40,521 bases of DNA, taken from positions 1 through 40,521 of the forward strand of contig NZ_JAODBG010000009.1 of NCBI RefSeq assembly GCF_025463825.1, given 5' to 3'. The position numbers were made by a program, and so were the translations under genes. This document shows positions 17,793-25,359 of this stretch, piece by piece. Numbering within the stretch: position 1 is the stretch's first letter; the number at the start of each line of letters is the position of its first letter. The stretch comes from Cryobacterium sp. GTDB lineage: Bacteria > Actinomycetota > Actinomycetes > Actinomycetales > Microbacteriaceae. The notes under the pieces were generated by a model. The model was not told where the DNA came from, searched no databases, and worked only from the letters and a program-made list of their open reading frames with translations.

Positions 17793-17861
17793 CCTGTCCC
17801 CCCGCCTCGCTACGGGTCGTCGGTCGCAGCAGAAAACCGCGAAAACTGGATCAACAAAAGT

Positions 17862-17907
17862 GATAGCGCACGCGATCGTCATATTCCCGCAATCCGGTGC
17901 GCCTATC
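17862..17907. promoter_or_regulatory. Inverted-repeat pair upstream of the aldehyde dehydrogenase gene
   Basis: GATAGCGCAC (17862-17871) and GTGCGCCTATC (17897-17907) are near-perfect inverted arms differing by one inserted base, separated by 25 nt. A further CTATC occurs at 17916. Paired distant half-sites suit a LysR-type regulator such as the product of the gene just upstream. Assignment is tentative. Confidence 0.35.
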
Positions 17908-17950
17908 GTGATGGGCTATCGGACCCGGCCCGCCCGCGAAGGAGATCCCC

Positions 17951-19423
17951 ATGACCAGCACCGCCCCCGTCCTGCCCGCGATCGACGGCCGCGCGGTCAT
18001 CGACGGTCGGCGCAGCGACGCCGCCGACGGCCGCACCCTCGGCAACACCTCCCCGGGCACCGGCGCCGACCTCGGACCGCTGAGCCTCTGCGGCCCCGCC
18101 GACGTCGACCGCGCCGTGTCGGGCGCGGCGGCCGCCTTCGAGTCCGGGCGGTGGAGCGGGGCGGACGCCGCCGAGCGGAAGCGCGTGCTCCTCGACCTGG
18201 CTGACCGGATCGACGCCGCCACCGACGAACTGGCGATGCTCGAGTCGATGGACATGGGCAAACCCGTGCACGAGGCCCGTGCGGTGGACGTACCCGGCGC
18301 CGCCGCGACGTTCCGTTGGTACGCCGAACTCGTCGACAAGCTCACCGACGAGGTGCCCGCCACCCCGCCCGGCTCCACCGCCGTGGTGTCCCGCCGCCCG
18401 CTCGGCGTGGTGGGCGCCATCGTGCCGTGGAACTACCCGCTCGAGATCGCCGCCTGGAAGCTCGCGCCGGCGCTCGCCGTGGGCAACAGCGTCGTGCTCA
18501 AGCCCGCCGAACTCTCCAGCCTGACCGCGCTGCGGCTCGGCGACCTCGCGCTGGAGGCCGGGTTGCCCGCGGGGGTGCTCAACGTCGTCACCGGCACCGG
18601 CGCGATCACCGGGGATGCCCTCGCCCGGCACCGCCGGGTGGACGCGCTGACCTTCACCGGGTCGACCGCCACCGCCCAGCGGCTGATGGTGGCGACCGGG
18701 GAGACCGGCCTCAAGCGCCTGAGCCTGGAGGCCGGCGGCAAGAGCGCCAACATCGTCTTCGCCGACACCGACGACCTGGCCGCCGCCGCCGCGAAGGCGG
18801 CCTTCGGCGCCTTCTACAACCAGGGTGAGGTCTGCTCGGCCAATTCGACGATCCTCGTCGAACGCCCGGTCTACGACCAGTTCCTGGCCCTGTTCGTGGC
18901 GGAGGCCGCCGCCTACGAACCGGGCGACCCGTTCGATGCCGCCAGCGGCATGGGTGCGCTCGTCAGCGCCGCGCACGCCGACAGTGTTCAACGTGCCATC
19001 CAGTCCGGCGCCGACTCGGGCGAGATCGTGCACGGCGGCGAGCGGATGAGCATCACCGGGTCCACCGCGTACCTGCGCCCCACCGTGATCACCGGTCTCG
19101 ACCAGGACCATCCGCTGCACCAGCACGAGATCTTCGGCCCGGTCGTCACCGTCACCCCCTTCGACACCGAGGACGAGGCCATCCGCCGCGCCAACTCGAC
19201 CTCGTTCGGCCTGGCGGCCTCGGTCTGGACCAGCGGTTTCGCCCGCGCGCACCGGGTTTCGGCCCGCCTCGTCGCCGGCACGGTGTCGGTGAACACGGTC
19301 GACGCCCTCGGCCTGACCACCCCGTTCGGCGGCTTCAAACAGTCCGGTTTCGGCCGGGACCTCTCCGCCCACGCCATCGACAACTACGTGGGCCTGAAGA
19401 CCACCTGGTTCCAGCACGGCTGA
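17951..19423 (+). CDS. NAD(P)-dependent aldehyde dehydrogenase (PuuC/betaine-aldehyde type)
   Basis: The protein has 490 residues, full family length. Active-site residues are Asn161 (PWNYP), Lys184 (KPAE), Glu260 (LEAGGKS) and the nucleophile Cys295 (QGEVCSANST). FTGST (235-239) contacts the cofactor, and PFGGFKQSGFGRD lies near the C-terminus. It oxidises an aldehyde to the acid; the closest functional classes I recognise are aminoaldehyde dehydrogenases. The ATG at 17951 has GAAGGAGA upstream. A GMC oxidoreductase gene starts 42 bp downstream, so the pair probably oxidises an alcohol to an acid in two steps, as choline dehydrogenase and betaine aldehyde dehydrogenase do. Confidence 0.93.
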   Translation: MTSTAPVLPAIDGRAVIDGRRSDAADGRTLGNTSPGTGADLGPLSLCGPADVDRAVSGAAAAFESGRWSGADAAERKRVLLDLADRIDAATDELAMLESMDMGKPVHEARAVDVPGAAATFRWYAELVDKLTDEVPATPPGSTAVVSRRPLGVVGAIVPWNYPLEIAAWKLAPALAVGNSVVLKPAELSSLTALRLGDLALEAGLPAGVLNVVTGTGAITGDALARHRRVDALTFTGSTATAQRLMVATGETGLKRLSLEAGGKSANIVFADTDDLAAAAAKAAFGAFYNQGEVCSANSTILVERPVYDQFLALFVAEAAAYEPGDPFDAASGMGALVSAAHADSVQRAIQSGADSGEIVHGGERMSITGSTAYLRPTVITGLDQDHPLHQHEIFGPVVTVTPFDTEDEAIRRANSTSFGLAASVWTSGFARAHRVSARLVAGTVSVNTVDALGLTTPFGGFKQSGFGRDLSAHAIDNYVGLKTTWFQHG

Positions 19424-19464
19424 GCCGCGCCCCGCCTCCTCCCGTACTCCTGAAAGGCCTCACC

Positions 19465-20997
19465 TTGTCCAAGTACCCCGACGCCCTGGCCGATTACCTC
19501 GTGGTGGGCGGTGGCACCGCCGGGTGCATCGTCGCCGCCCGGCTGAGCGAAGACCCCTCGGTGACCGTCGCCCTGCTCGAAACCGGTCCGAGCGACACGG
19601 ACGAGCCGCGCGCCCAGTCGATCCGCCGCTGGGCGGACATGCTCGAAGGGGAATACGACTTCGACTACCGCAGCGTGCCGCAGGAGCGCGGCAATTCCGA
19701 CATCCGGATGGCCCGCATGGGCATCCTGGGCGGCTGCTCGACGGCGAACACCATGATCACCTGGCGGCCCATGCGCGGCGACCTCGACGAGTGGGTCACG
19801 CTGGGGGCCGAGGGCTGGACCCCGGAGGTGCTCTGGCCCTGCTTCGACCGCCTGCTGGCGCCGGTGTCCGTCATCCCGCCGGCGGACCGCAACCCCTACC
19901 TGCAGCAGGTGATCGAGTCCGCGGCCGCGGCCCTCGACGTGCCCGTGCGGGAGTCGTGGAACGACACCGAGTTCGTGGACGGCGCCGGCTACTTCGAGAT
20001 CGGCTACGACCCGGCCACCAACCAGCGCTCGTCGGCGTCGTTCAGCTACATCCATCCGGTGGTCGACGACCGCCCCAACCTGACGGTCCAAACCGGGACC
20101 CGCGCCCTCCGGGTGCTCGTTGAGGACGGCGTGGCGGTCGGCGTGCGGGTGCGCCGTGCGAACGGCACCGAGGAGGAGTTGCGGGCCGGCATCGAGGTCA
20201 TCCTCTGCGCCGGGGCGATCGACTCGCCGCGGCTGCTGCAGCTGTCGGGCATCGGTCCGCGGGCGGTGCTGGACGCCGCTGGCATCCCCTGCCTCGTCGA
20301 CCTGCCCGGTGTGGGCGAGAACCTGCAGGACCACGCCGAAGGGCTGGTGGTCTGGCAGACCGAGTTCGAGCCCGGCCCGGTCTGCGCCACCGGCTGGGAT
20401 GCCGGCTACGTGGTGAGCCTGGACGCCGCGAACAACCTGCCCGACGTGTCCACCCACATTCCGCTGGAGACCTGGGGGGTGCACGTGGAGAACTCCGGCG
20501 TGCCGCTGCCCGAGCACACCCTGTCGCTGGCGCCGAACGTGTGCAAACCGCGAAGCCGCGGCCGGGTCTGGATCACGGACGCCGACCCCGACACCGTGCC
20601 CGCGATCGACTACCGCTACTTCACCGACCCGGAGGGCCACGACGAGGCCATGCTGGTCGCCGGCATCCGCCTCGCCCGCCGGGTCGGGCACGCCGAGCCG
20701 TTCCGGTCGCTGCTGGGCCGCGAGGTCTTCCCTGGTCCCCAGGCGCAGACCGACGCCGAGATTTCGGCGCTGGCCCGGGCGACCCACCAGACCGTGTACC
20801 ACGTCAGCGGCACCTGCAAGATGGGGGCGGATGATGATGCCTCCGCGGTCCTGGACCCGCAGCTGCGGGTGCGCGGGGTGCGTGCCCTGCGGGTCGTGGA
20901 CGCCTCGGTGTTTCCCACCGTCACGGCGCTGAACCCGGTGGGCACCATCATGGCTGTCGCCGAACGAGCCGCGGACCTGATCCGGCAGCACGCCTGA
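19465..20997 (+). CDS. GMC-family FAD-dependent alcohol oxidoreductase
   Basis: The protein has 510 residues from a TTG start at 19465 with GAAAGG 7 nt upstream; no better ATG is near. FAD-binding GGGTAG lies at the N-terminus (YLVVGGGTAGC), followed by the GMC signatures GCSTANTMITWRP and GAIDSPRLLQLSGIG, then GVGENLQDH. The catalytic pair is His446 (YHVSGTCKMG) and Asn490 (LNPVGT). It oxidises a primary alcohol to the aldehyde, which the upstream dehydrogenase can take further. No secretion signal is present, so it is cytoplasmic. Substrate unknown; choline-like alcohols are one possibility. Confidence 0.92.
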   Translation: MSKYPDALADYLVVGGGTAGCIVAARLSEDPSVTVALLETGPSDTDEPRAQSIRRWADMLEGEYDFDYRSVPQERGNSDIRMARMGILGGCSTANTMITWRPMRGDLDEWVTLGAEGWTPEVLWPCFDRLLAPVSVIPPADRNPYLQQVIESAAAALDVPVRESWNDTEFVDGAGYFEIGYDPATNQRSSASFSYIHPVVDDRPNLTVQTGTRALRVLVEDGVAVGVRVRRANGTEEELRAGIEVILCAGAIDSPRLLQLSGIGPRAVLDAAGIPCLVDLPGVGENLQDHAEGLVVWQTEFEPGPVCATGWDAGYVVSLDAANNLPDVSTHIPLETWGVHVENSGVPLPEHTLSLAPNVCKPRSRGRVWITDADPDTVPAIDYRYFTDPEGHDEAMLVAGIRLARRVGHAEPFRSLLGREVFPGPQAQTDAEISALARATHQTVYHVSGTCKMGADDDASAVLDPQLRVRGVRALRVVDASVFPTVTALNPVGTIMAVAERAADLIRQHA

Positions 20998-21350
20998 CCC
21001 GGGCCGGTTTTCCGCCGGTCGCTGCCCGCCGTCCCAGATCTCAGATCCTCCCCGCTGGATAACAATTTGTGAAATTTTCATTTTGTGAAACATGGGCGAA
21101 ATAGACGCCCGGAAACGGCGGCCCCACCCGGAATTGTGCGGCCGCCGGAGTCGCCTTTGTTACGGGCAGGTTAACCAGCCCGCCAGACGGTACGGCTATC
21201 GGCAATTCCGATGCAGTCCGACCCCTGATTGTGTTGAAACGGGTTCGAATCGGTCAATTACGCTTTCACGAGCAGCGCTGCAGAAAGAGCCGCCACGGAT
21301 CCCGGTATCGTCACCCGACGTCGATCACCGCTATTAATTGGAGTCAGCCC
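20998..21350. other. Long intergenic/leader region upstream of the NitT/Tau-type transporter
   Basis: This 353-bp stretch has no convincing gene. It contains the HutR-like site at 21032-21045, an AT-rich patch with two direct TTTGTGAAA copies (21066-21074 and 21082-21090), and GGTTAACC at 21169-21176. The transporter's ribosome-binding site is at the end. If transcription starts near the operator, the messenger has an untranslated leader of about 280 nt. Confidence 0.6.
21032..21045 (-). promoter_or_regulatory. Candidate HutR (IclR-type) operator, site 4
   Basis: TCCCAGATCTCAGA on the plus strand, identical to the reverse complement of site 3. It is 305 bp upstream of the ABC-transporter binding-protein gene and just before an AT-rich stretch (GGATAACAATTTG) that may hold the promoter. 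Confidence 0.6.
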
Positions 21351-22358
21351 ATGTCCCGCACGAGAAGCTTCGCCCTCACCGCAACCGCCGTCGCCGGCAT
21401 CGTCGCCCTGTCCGCCTGCTCCTCGGGAGCCGCCTCCAGCGATTCCGGCGAGGAACTGACGCCGTTCACCCTCGGCACCAACTCCTGGGTCGGCTACGGC
21501 CCCTGGTACATCGCCCAGGACCAGGGCTACCTGGAGGACGAGGGCATCGACCTGGAGATCCTCAACTACGACGAAAGCGACTACGTGGCGCTGGCCACGA
21601 CCGGCCAGGTCGACGGCATCAACCACTCGATCAACGACTGGCTGGTCAACTATGACCAGCACAAGTTCGAGATGGTGCTGCTGGAAGACGTGAGCCTCAC
21701 CGCCGACGCCATGATCGGCGGTGCCGGCGTGGACTCGGTGGCCGACCTGGTGGGCAAGGAGATCGCGTTCGGCGAAGGCGGCGTCAGCGCCCTGGTCTAC
21801 TTCGATGCCCTCGCCAAGAACGGCATCGACCCCGACGATGTGACCACCGTCAACCTCGAGCCCGCGGATGCCGGCAACGCGCTGATCGCCGGCCAGGTGG
21901 ACAGCGCCGTGACCTACGAGCCCTACGTGACCGCGGCCCTGACCGCCAACCCCGACTCCAAGATCATCTACTCCGCCGGCGAGACCCCCGGCCTGATCAG
22001 CGATGGCCTGTTCGTCTCGCCCGAGTACGCGGCCGAAAACCCCGAGGTCGTTGAAGGCCTCGCCGCGGCCTGGGAGAAGGCCGTTGCCTTCCTCGAGGAG
22101 AACCCGGATGAGGCGCAAAAGATCATCGGCGAAGCCACCGGAGTGCCGGAAGACCAGCGCGCGACCATGTTCGAGGGCCTGGACTTCTACACCCTGACCG
22201 ACAGCGCCGACATGATGGCCGAAGGCGGGATGCTGGGCACCGACACCCTGCCGTCCATCCAGTCCGCCATGCTGGCCGCCGGCATCCTGGAGACCGAAAC
22301 TGAGCTCGGGGACGACGCCGTGAACACCACGTTCATCACCTCGGTCCTCGATCGCTAA
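21351..22358 (+). CDS. NitT/TauT-family ABC transporter substrate-binding lipoprotein
   Basis: The protein has 335 residues. The signal peptide ends in the lipobox LSAC with lipidated Cys23. The mature protein begins with a Ser/Gly/Asp linker, then LGTNSWVGYGPWYIAQDQGYLEDEGIDLEI. That segment is characteristic of binding proteins for nitrate, taurine, pyrimidine precursors and similar small molecules. A second lobe contains EIAFGEGGVSALVYFDAL and VDSAVTYEPYV. The ATG at 21351 follows TTGGAGTC. It is first in a binding protein-permease-ATPase operon and is preceded by a HutR-like site, so an imidazole compound or urocanate is a plausible ligand. The family alone does not tell. Confidence 0.92.
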   Translation: MSRTRSFALTATAVAGIVALSACSSGAASSDSGEELTPFTLGTNSWVGYGPWYIAQDQGYLEDEGIDLEILNYDESDYVALATTGQVDGINHSINDWLVNYDQHKFEMVLLEDVSLTADAMIGGAGVDSVADLVGKEIAFGEGGVSALVYFDALAKNGIDPDDVTTVNLEPADAGNALIAGQVDSAVTYEPYVTAALTANPDSKIIYSAGETPGLISDGLFVSPEYAAENPEVVEGLAAAWEKAVAFLEENPDEAQKIIGEATGVPEDQRATMFEGLDFYTLTDSADMMAEGGMLGTDTLPSIQSAMLAAGILETETELGDDAVNTTFITSVLDR

Positions 22359-22374
22359 CCAAGGGACACACACC

Positions 22375-23241
22375 GTGAGCAACACTCTGACCCACACCCG
22401 ACCGGTGGCCGTCGAAACCGAAGGCCCCGGCAAGCCCCGCCGGCGGAAGCCCGCCGTGCTGCGGCTGGACGGAACGATCAACCGCACCCAGGGCCTGGTT
22501 CTCTCCCTCGCCGGCTTCGCCCTCATCCTGCTGATCTGGGCCGCCGTCTCCGCCGCCGGCGTCATGAACGAGGCCCTGTTGCCCAGCCCGGCCGGCGTCG
22601 TCGGCCGCCTGGGCGAGCAGCTCGCCAACGGCGAGATCTGGGGTGACATCGGGGTGTCGTTCATGCGCATCATCGCGGCCTTCCTCCTGGCCGCTGTGAT
22701 GGCGATCCCGCTCGGGATCCTTATGGCCCGCATCCGCTTCTTCGAGGCGCTGCTGGTGCCGTTGTCGGAATTCATCCGCTACATGCCCGTCGTGGCCTTC
22801 GTGCCACTGTCGATCGTGTGGTTCGGCGCCGAGGAATCGCAAAAACTCTTCATCATCTGGATGGGTACGTTCTTCGCCCTCGTCCTGATGGTCGTCGACG
22901 ACGTGCGCAGGGTTCCGCGGGAGCTTGTGGAGATCGGCCGCACCTTCGGCATGAGCGACTCCCGGGTGCTGCGGCGCATCGTCTGGCGCGGCGCCCTGCC
23001 CGGCATCTGGGATTCGCTGCGACTGGCGATGGGCTGGTGCTGGACCTGGCTGCTCGTGAGCGAGGTCGTGGCGGCCAGCTCGGGGCTCGGCTACCGGATC
23101 AACCTGGCCAAGCGCTACCTCGACACCGAGCTGATCATCGGTTACATCATCGTGCTGGGCCTGCTCGGACTCATCATCGACCAGCTGCTGCGCCTCGCCG
23201 GCAAGCGACTGTTCAAGTACCTCGGAAAGGGCCGCTCATGA
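22375..23241 (+). CDS. NitT/TauT-family ABC transporter permease
   Basis: The protein has 288 residues from the GTG at 22375, with AAGGGA upstream. A cytoplasmic tail of about 40 residues precedes the first membrane helix (GLVLSLAGFALILLIWAAV), and about six helices follow. The cytoplasmic coupling loop carries DVRRVPRELVEIGRTFGMSDSR...IVWRGALPGIWDSLRLAMG, the EAA-type motif of this transporter class. It starts 17 bp after the binding-protein gene, and its stop overlaps the ATPase start by 4 bp. Confidence 0.93.
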   Translation: MSNTLTHTRPVAVETEGPGKPRRRKPAVLRLDGTINRTQGLVLSLAGFALILLIWAAVSAAGVMNEALLPSPAGVVGRLGEQLANGEIWGDIGVSFMRIIAAFLLAAVMAIPLGILMARIRFFEALLVPLSEFIRYMPVVAFVPLSIVWFGAEESQKLFIIWMGTFFALVLMVVDDVRRVPRELVEIGRTFGMSDSRVLRRIVWRGALPGIWDSLRLAMGWCWTWLLVSEVVAASSGLGYRINLAKRYLDTELIIGYIIVLGLLGLIIDQLLRLAGKRLFKYLGKGRS

Positions 23242-24014
23242 GCCTGGAATTCTCGAACCTCGGCGTGCGCTTCGGCACCGAGAAGAACCCGTTCTGGGCC
23301 GTGCGCAGCGCCGACCTCACTATCGCCGACAACGAGTTCGTGTCGGTCGTGGGAACCAGCGGCTGCGGCAAGAGCACGCTGCTCTCCGTCGCGGCGGGCC
23401 TGCAGGACAAGTCCGAGGGCGTGGCGCTGATCAACGGCCACCCCATCGATGGCCCGGGCCGCGACCGCGGGGTCGTCTTCCAGAGCTACACCCTGCTGCC
23501 CTGGCTGACCGCCGCCGAGAACATCGAGTTTGCCCTGCGCGAGGTCGGCGTCGCCAAGAAGGAGCGCAAGGACCGCACCGCGGAGATGCTCAACGCCGTG
23601 GGCCTGTCCGCGTTCGCGGACCGTTACCCGGCCGAGCTGTCCGGCGGCATGCGCCAGCGGGTGGCGATCGCACGGGTGCTGTCGTACCGGCCGACCACGC
23701 TGCTGATGGACGAACCGTTCGGCGCACTCGACGCGCTCACCCGCCAGCTCATGCAGGAACTGCTGGTCACCATCTGGGAGCAGACCCCGATGACGGTGCT
23801 GTTCATCACCCACGACATCCACGAGGCCGTCTTCCTGTCGGACCGCGTGGTCGTGATGACGAACAAGCCTGGCCGGGTCAAAGCCGAGATCCCGATCGAG
23901 CTGCCCCGCCCCCGCACCCACGAGATGGTGCGCAGCAGCGAGTTCGTGGCGCTGCAGGAAGAGGTGCTCGGCCACATCCGCGCCGAGACCCTGCAGGTGG
24001 AGCACCTCGTCTAA
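23238..24014 (+). CDS. NitT/TauT-family ABC transporter ATP-binding protein
   Basis: The protein has 258 residues. It shows Walker A GTSGCGKST (about 38-46), Q-loop VFQSYTLLPW, signature LSGGMRQR, Walker B TLLMDEPFGALD and the H-loop ITHD. It energises uptake through the upstream permease. The ATG at 23238 overlaps the permease stop (ATGA). Confidence 0.95.
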   Translation: MSLEFSNLGVRFGTEKNPFWAVRSADLTIADNEFVSVVGTSGCGKSTLLSVAAGLQDKSEGVALINGHPIDGPGRDRGVVFQSYTLLPWLTAAENIEFALREVGVAKKERKDRTAEMLNAVGLSAFADRYPAELSGGMRQRVAIARVLSYRPTTLLMDEPFGALDALTRQLMQELLVTIWEQTPMTVLFITHDIHEAVFLSDRVVVMTNKPGRVKAEIPIELPRPRTHEMVRSSEFVALQEEVLGHIRAETLQVEHLV

Positions 24015-24101
24015 GCCCGCGCCTGTGTGTGTCCGGGCGGGTTACGGTGGGCGAGAGCGGCGGGACCTTTTCCCTGCCGCGCGAGCGCAGGAGGAACCCG
24101 G

Positions 24102-24616
24102 ATGCTGTCTACCAACCCGATCAGCGACAGCTTCACCCGGGTGCATGATGCGGTGCACGCCTGCCTGGTCGGCGCCGGACCCGCGCTACTGGGCTTTCGG
24201 GCAGACGTCGAGGCGAACACCATCGCGTGGCTGGCCTGGCACCTCACCCGCGTGCAGGACGGCCACATCGCCGACCTGATGGGGGAGCCGCAGCTGTGGG
24301 CATCCGCCGGCTGGCAGAACCGTGTCAACCTGCCGTTCTCCGCATCGGCGACGGGCTACGGCCAGAGCCCGGCCGATGTGGCCAGTGTGCGCGCCGGCGC
24401 CGACCTGCTGCTCGGCTACCTCGACGTGGTCCACGAGCGCACCCTCGGGTACCTGGGCACACTGCTCGAGGACGACTTCAGCCGGATCGTCGACACCCGC
24501 TGGACCCGCCCGTGACCGTGGCGGTGCGTCTGGTTAGCGTGATCCCCGACGACCTGGAGCACGCCGGCCAGGCCGCCTTCGTGCGGGGACTGGCGCTGCG
24601 GGCCGGCCTGCACTGA
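24102..24616 (+). pseudogene. DinB-superfamily (DUF664, mycothiol-transferase type) gene with a frameshift
   Basis: The ATG at 24102 has CAGGAGGAAC upstream. The first frame gives 137 residues with the four-helix DinB pattern, including NTIAWLAWHLTRVQDGHIADL, whose His is a probable metal ligand. It ends abruptly at 24515 after DTRWTRP. The expected continuation is present in the next frame to 24616: VRLVSVIPDDLEHAGQAAFVRGL, with the third-ligand His. Restoring one G after 24503, making TGGGAC from TGGAC, joins the two halves into an intact protein of about 171 residues. This is either a recent single-base loss in a short G run or a sequencing error. Confidence 0.8.
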
Positions 24617-24684
24617 GCGTCGGGTGGATGCGCCGGGGGACGACCCGGTTAGGCTCGGTTCAGCACCTTTACCCTGGAGAGCAC

Positions 24685-25314
24685 GTGGCCCACTCGTACC
24701 CGCTGTATGTGAACGTGCTGGCACAGTGCTTCTGCTGCCGGTCGTTGCAACCGTTCCATTTCACCTCGGCGACCGACCAAGTGGTGTGCGGCCACTGCCT
24801 GCGGCACCTCGGTGCGGAAAAGGCCGAGCAGCGCGACGCCGACCACGTCCAACTGTGGCTGGGCCAGTTCGCCGAGCTGCAGGAGAGCCTGCGCGACGTC
24901 ACCGCGACGACCACGGCGACGATCAGCGAGCGGGACGACGAGATCGCGGCGCTCGCCGCGCAGGTCGCCGAACTCACCGGCATCGTGGCCGGCCGGTTCG
25001 ACCGCGGCCCCGATGCGGCCCTGCGCGGGCTGCTGGAGACCGAGGTGCTCAAGCGCGCCGAGCGCAAGGCCGAGCTGGGCCAGCGCCGCACGGATGCCGC
25101 GATGGCCGTGCTCTGGCAGATCGACCGGCTGCACCGGGTGAGCCCTGCGGACCCGCAGCACTGCGGTTGCGGCAAGTCGGCGGCGAAGTGTGCCGAGGCT
25201 CGCGCGCTGAACCCGCTGCGCCAGGCGCTGGGCGACTGGGAAACGAAGAACCGGAAGCTGCACGCCGCCGGCCAACGGCACGCGCTGCCCGCCGGCCACC
25301 CCGACCTGGCCTGA
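24685..25314 (+). CDS. Zinc-ribbon and coiled-coil protein of unknown function
   Basis: The protein has 209 residues from the GTG at 24685, with GGAG just upstream; an ATG at 24628 would add 19 residues without family-like sequence. Four cysteines, C15-x2-C18 and C35-x2-C38, form a probable zinc ribbon. Residues about 45-140 are highly charged and heptad-like (ERDDEIAALAAQVAELTGIV), suggesting a coiled coil. A second cysteine group (C160, C162, C169) follows near the C-terminus. There is no signal peptide or membrane segment. I do not recognise the family. It stands alone between the frameshifted DinB-type gene and the convergent gluconokinase gene. Confidence 0.72.
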   Translation: MAHSYPLYVNVLAQCFCCRSLQPFHFTSATDQVVCGHCLRHLGAEKAEQRDADHVQLWLGQFAELQESLRDVTATTTATISERDDEIAALAAQVAELTGIVAGRFDRGPDAALRGLLETEVLKRAERKAELGQRRTDAAMAVLWQIDRLHRVSPADPQHCGCGKSAAKCAEARALNPLRQALGDWETKNRKLHAAGQRHALPAGHPDLA

Positions 25315-25359
25315 CCCGCGCACTCGCTCCCCGCGCATCCAGTCTGGGCGGGTCAGGCC
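25308..25359. terminator. Bidirectional hairpin spanning two convergent stop codons
   Basis: Perfect 12-bp inverted repeat: GGCCTGACCCGC (25308-25319) and GCGGGTCAGGCC (25348-25359), 28-nt loop. Each arm contains the TGA stop codon of the flanking convergent gene (25312-25314 and 25355-25353). Likely a shared terminator. Confidence 0.55.

Noticed and set aside
21092..21337. 81-codon open frame upstream of the transporter
   Set aside because: Composition is Arg/Pro/Cys-rich without domain character and there is no ribosome-binding site; it lies in a control region.
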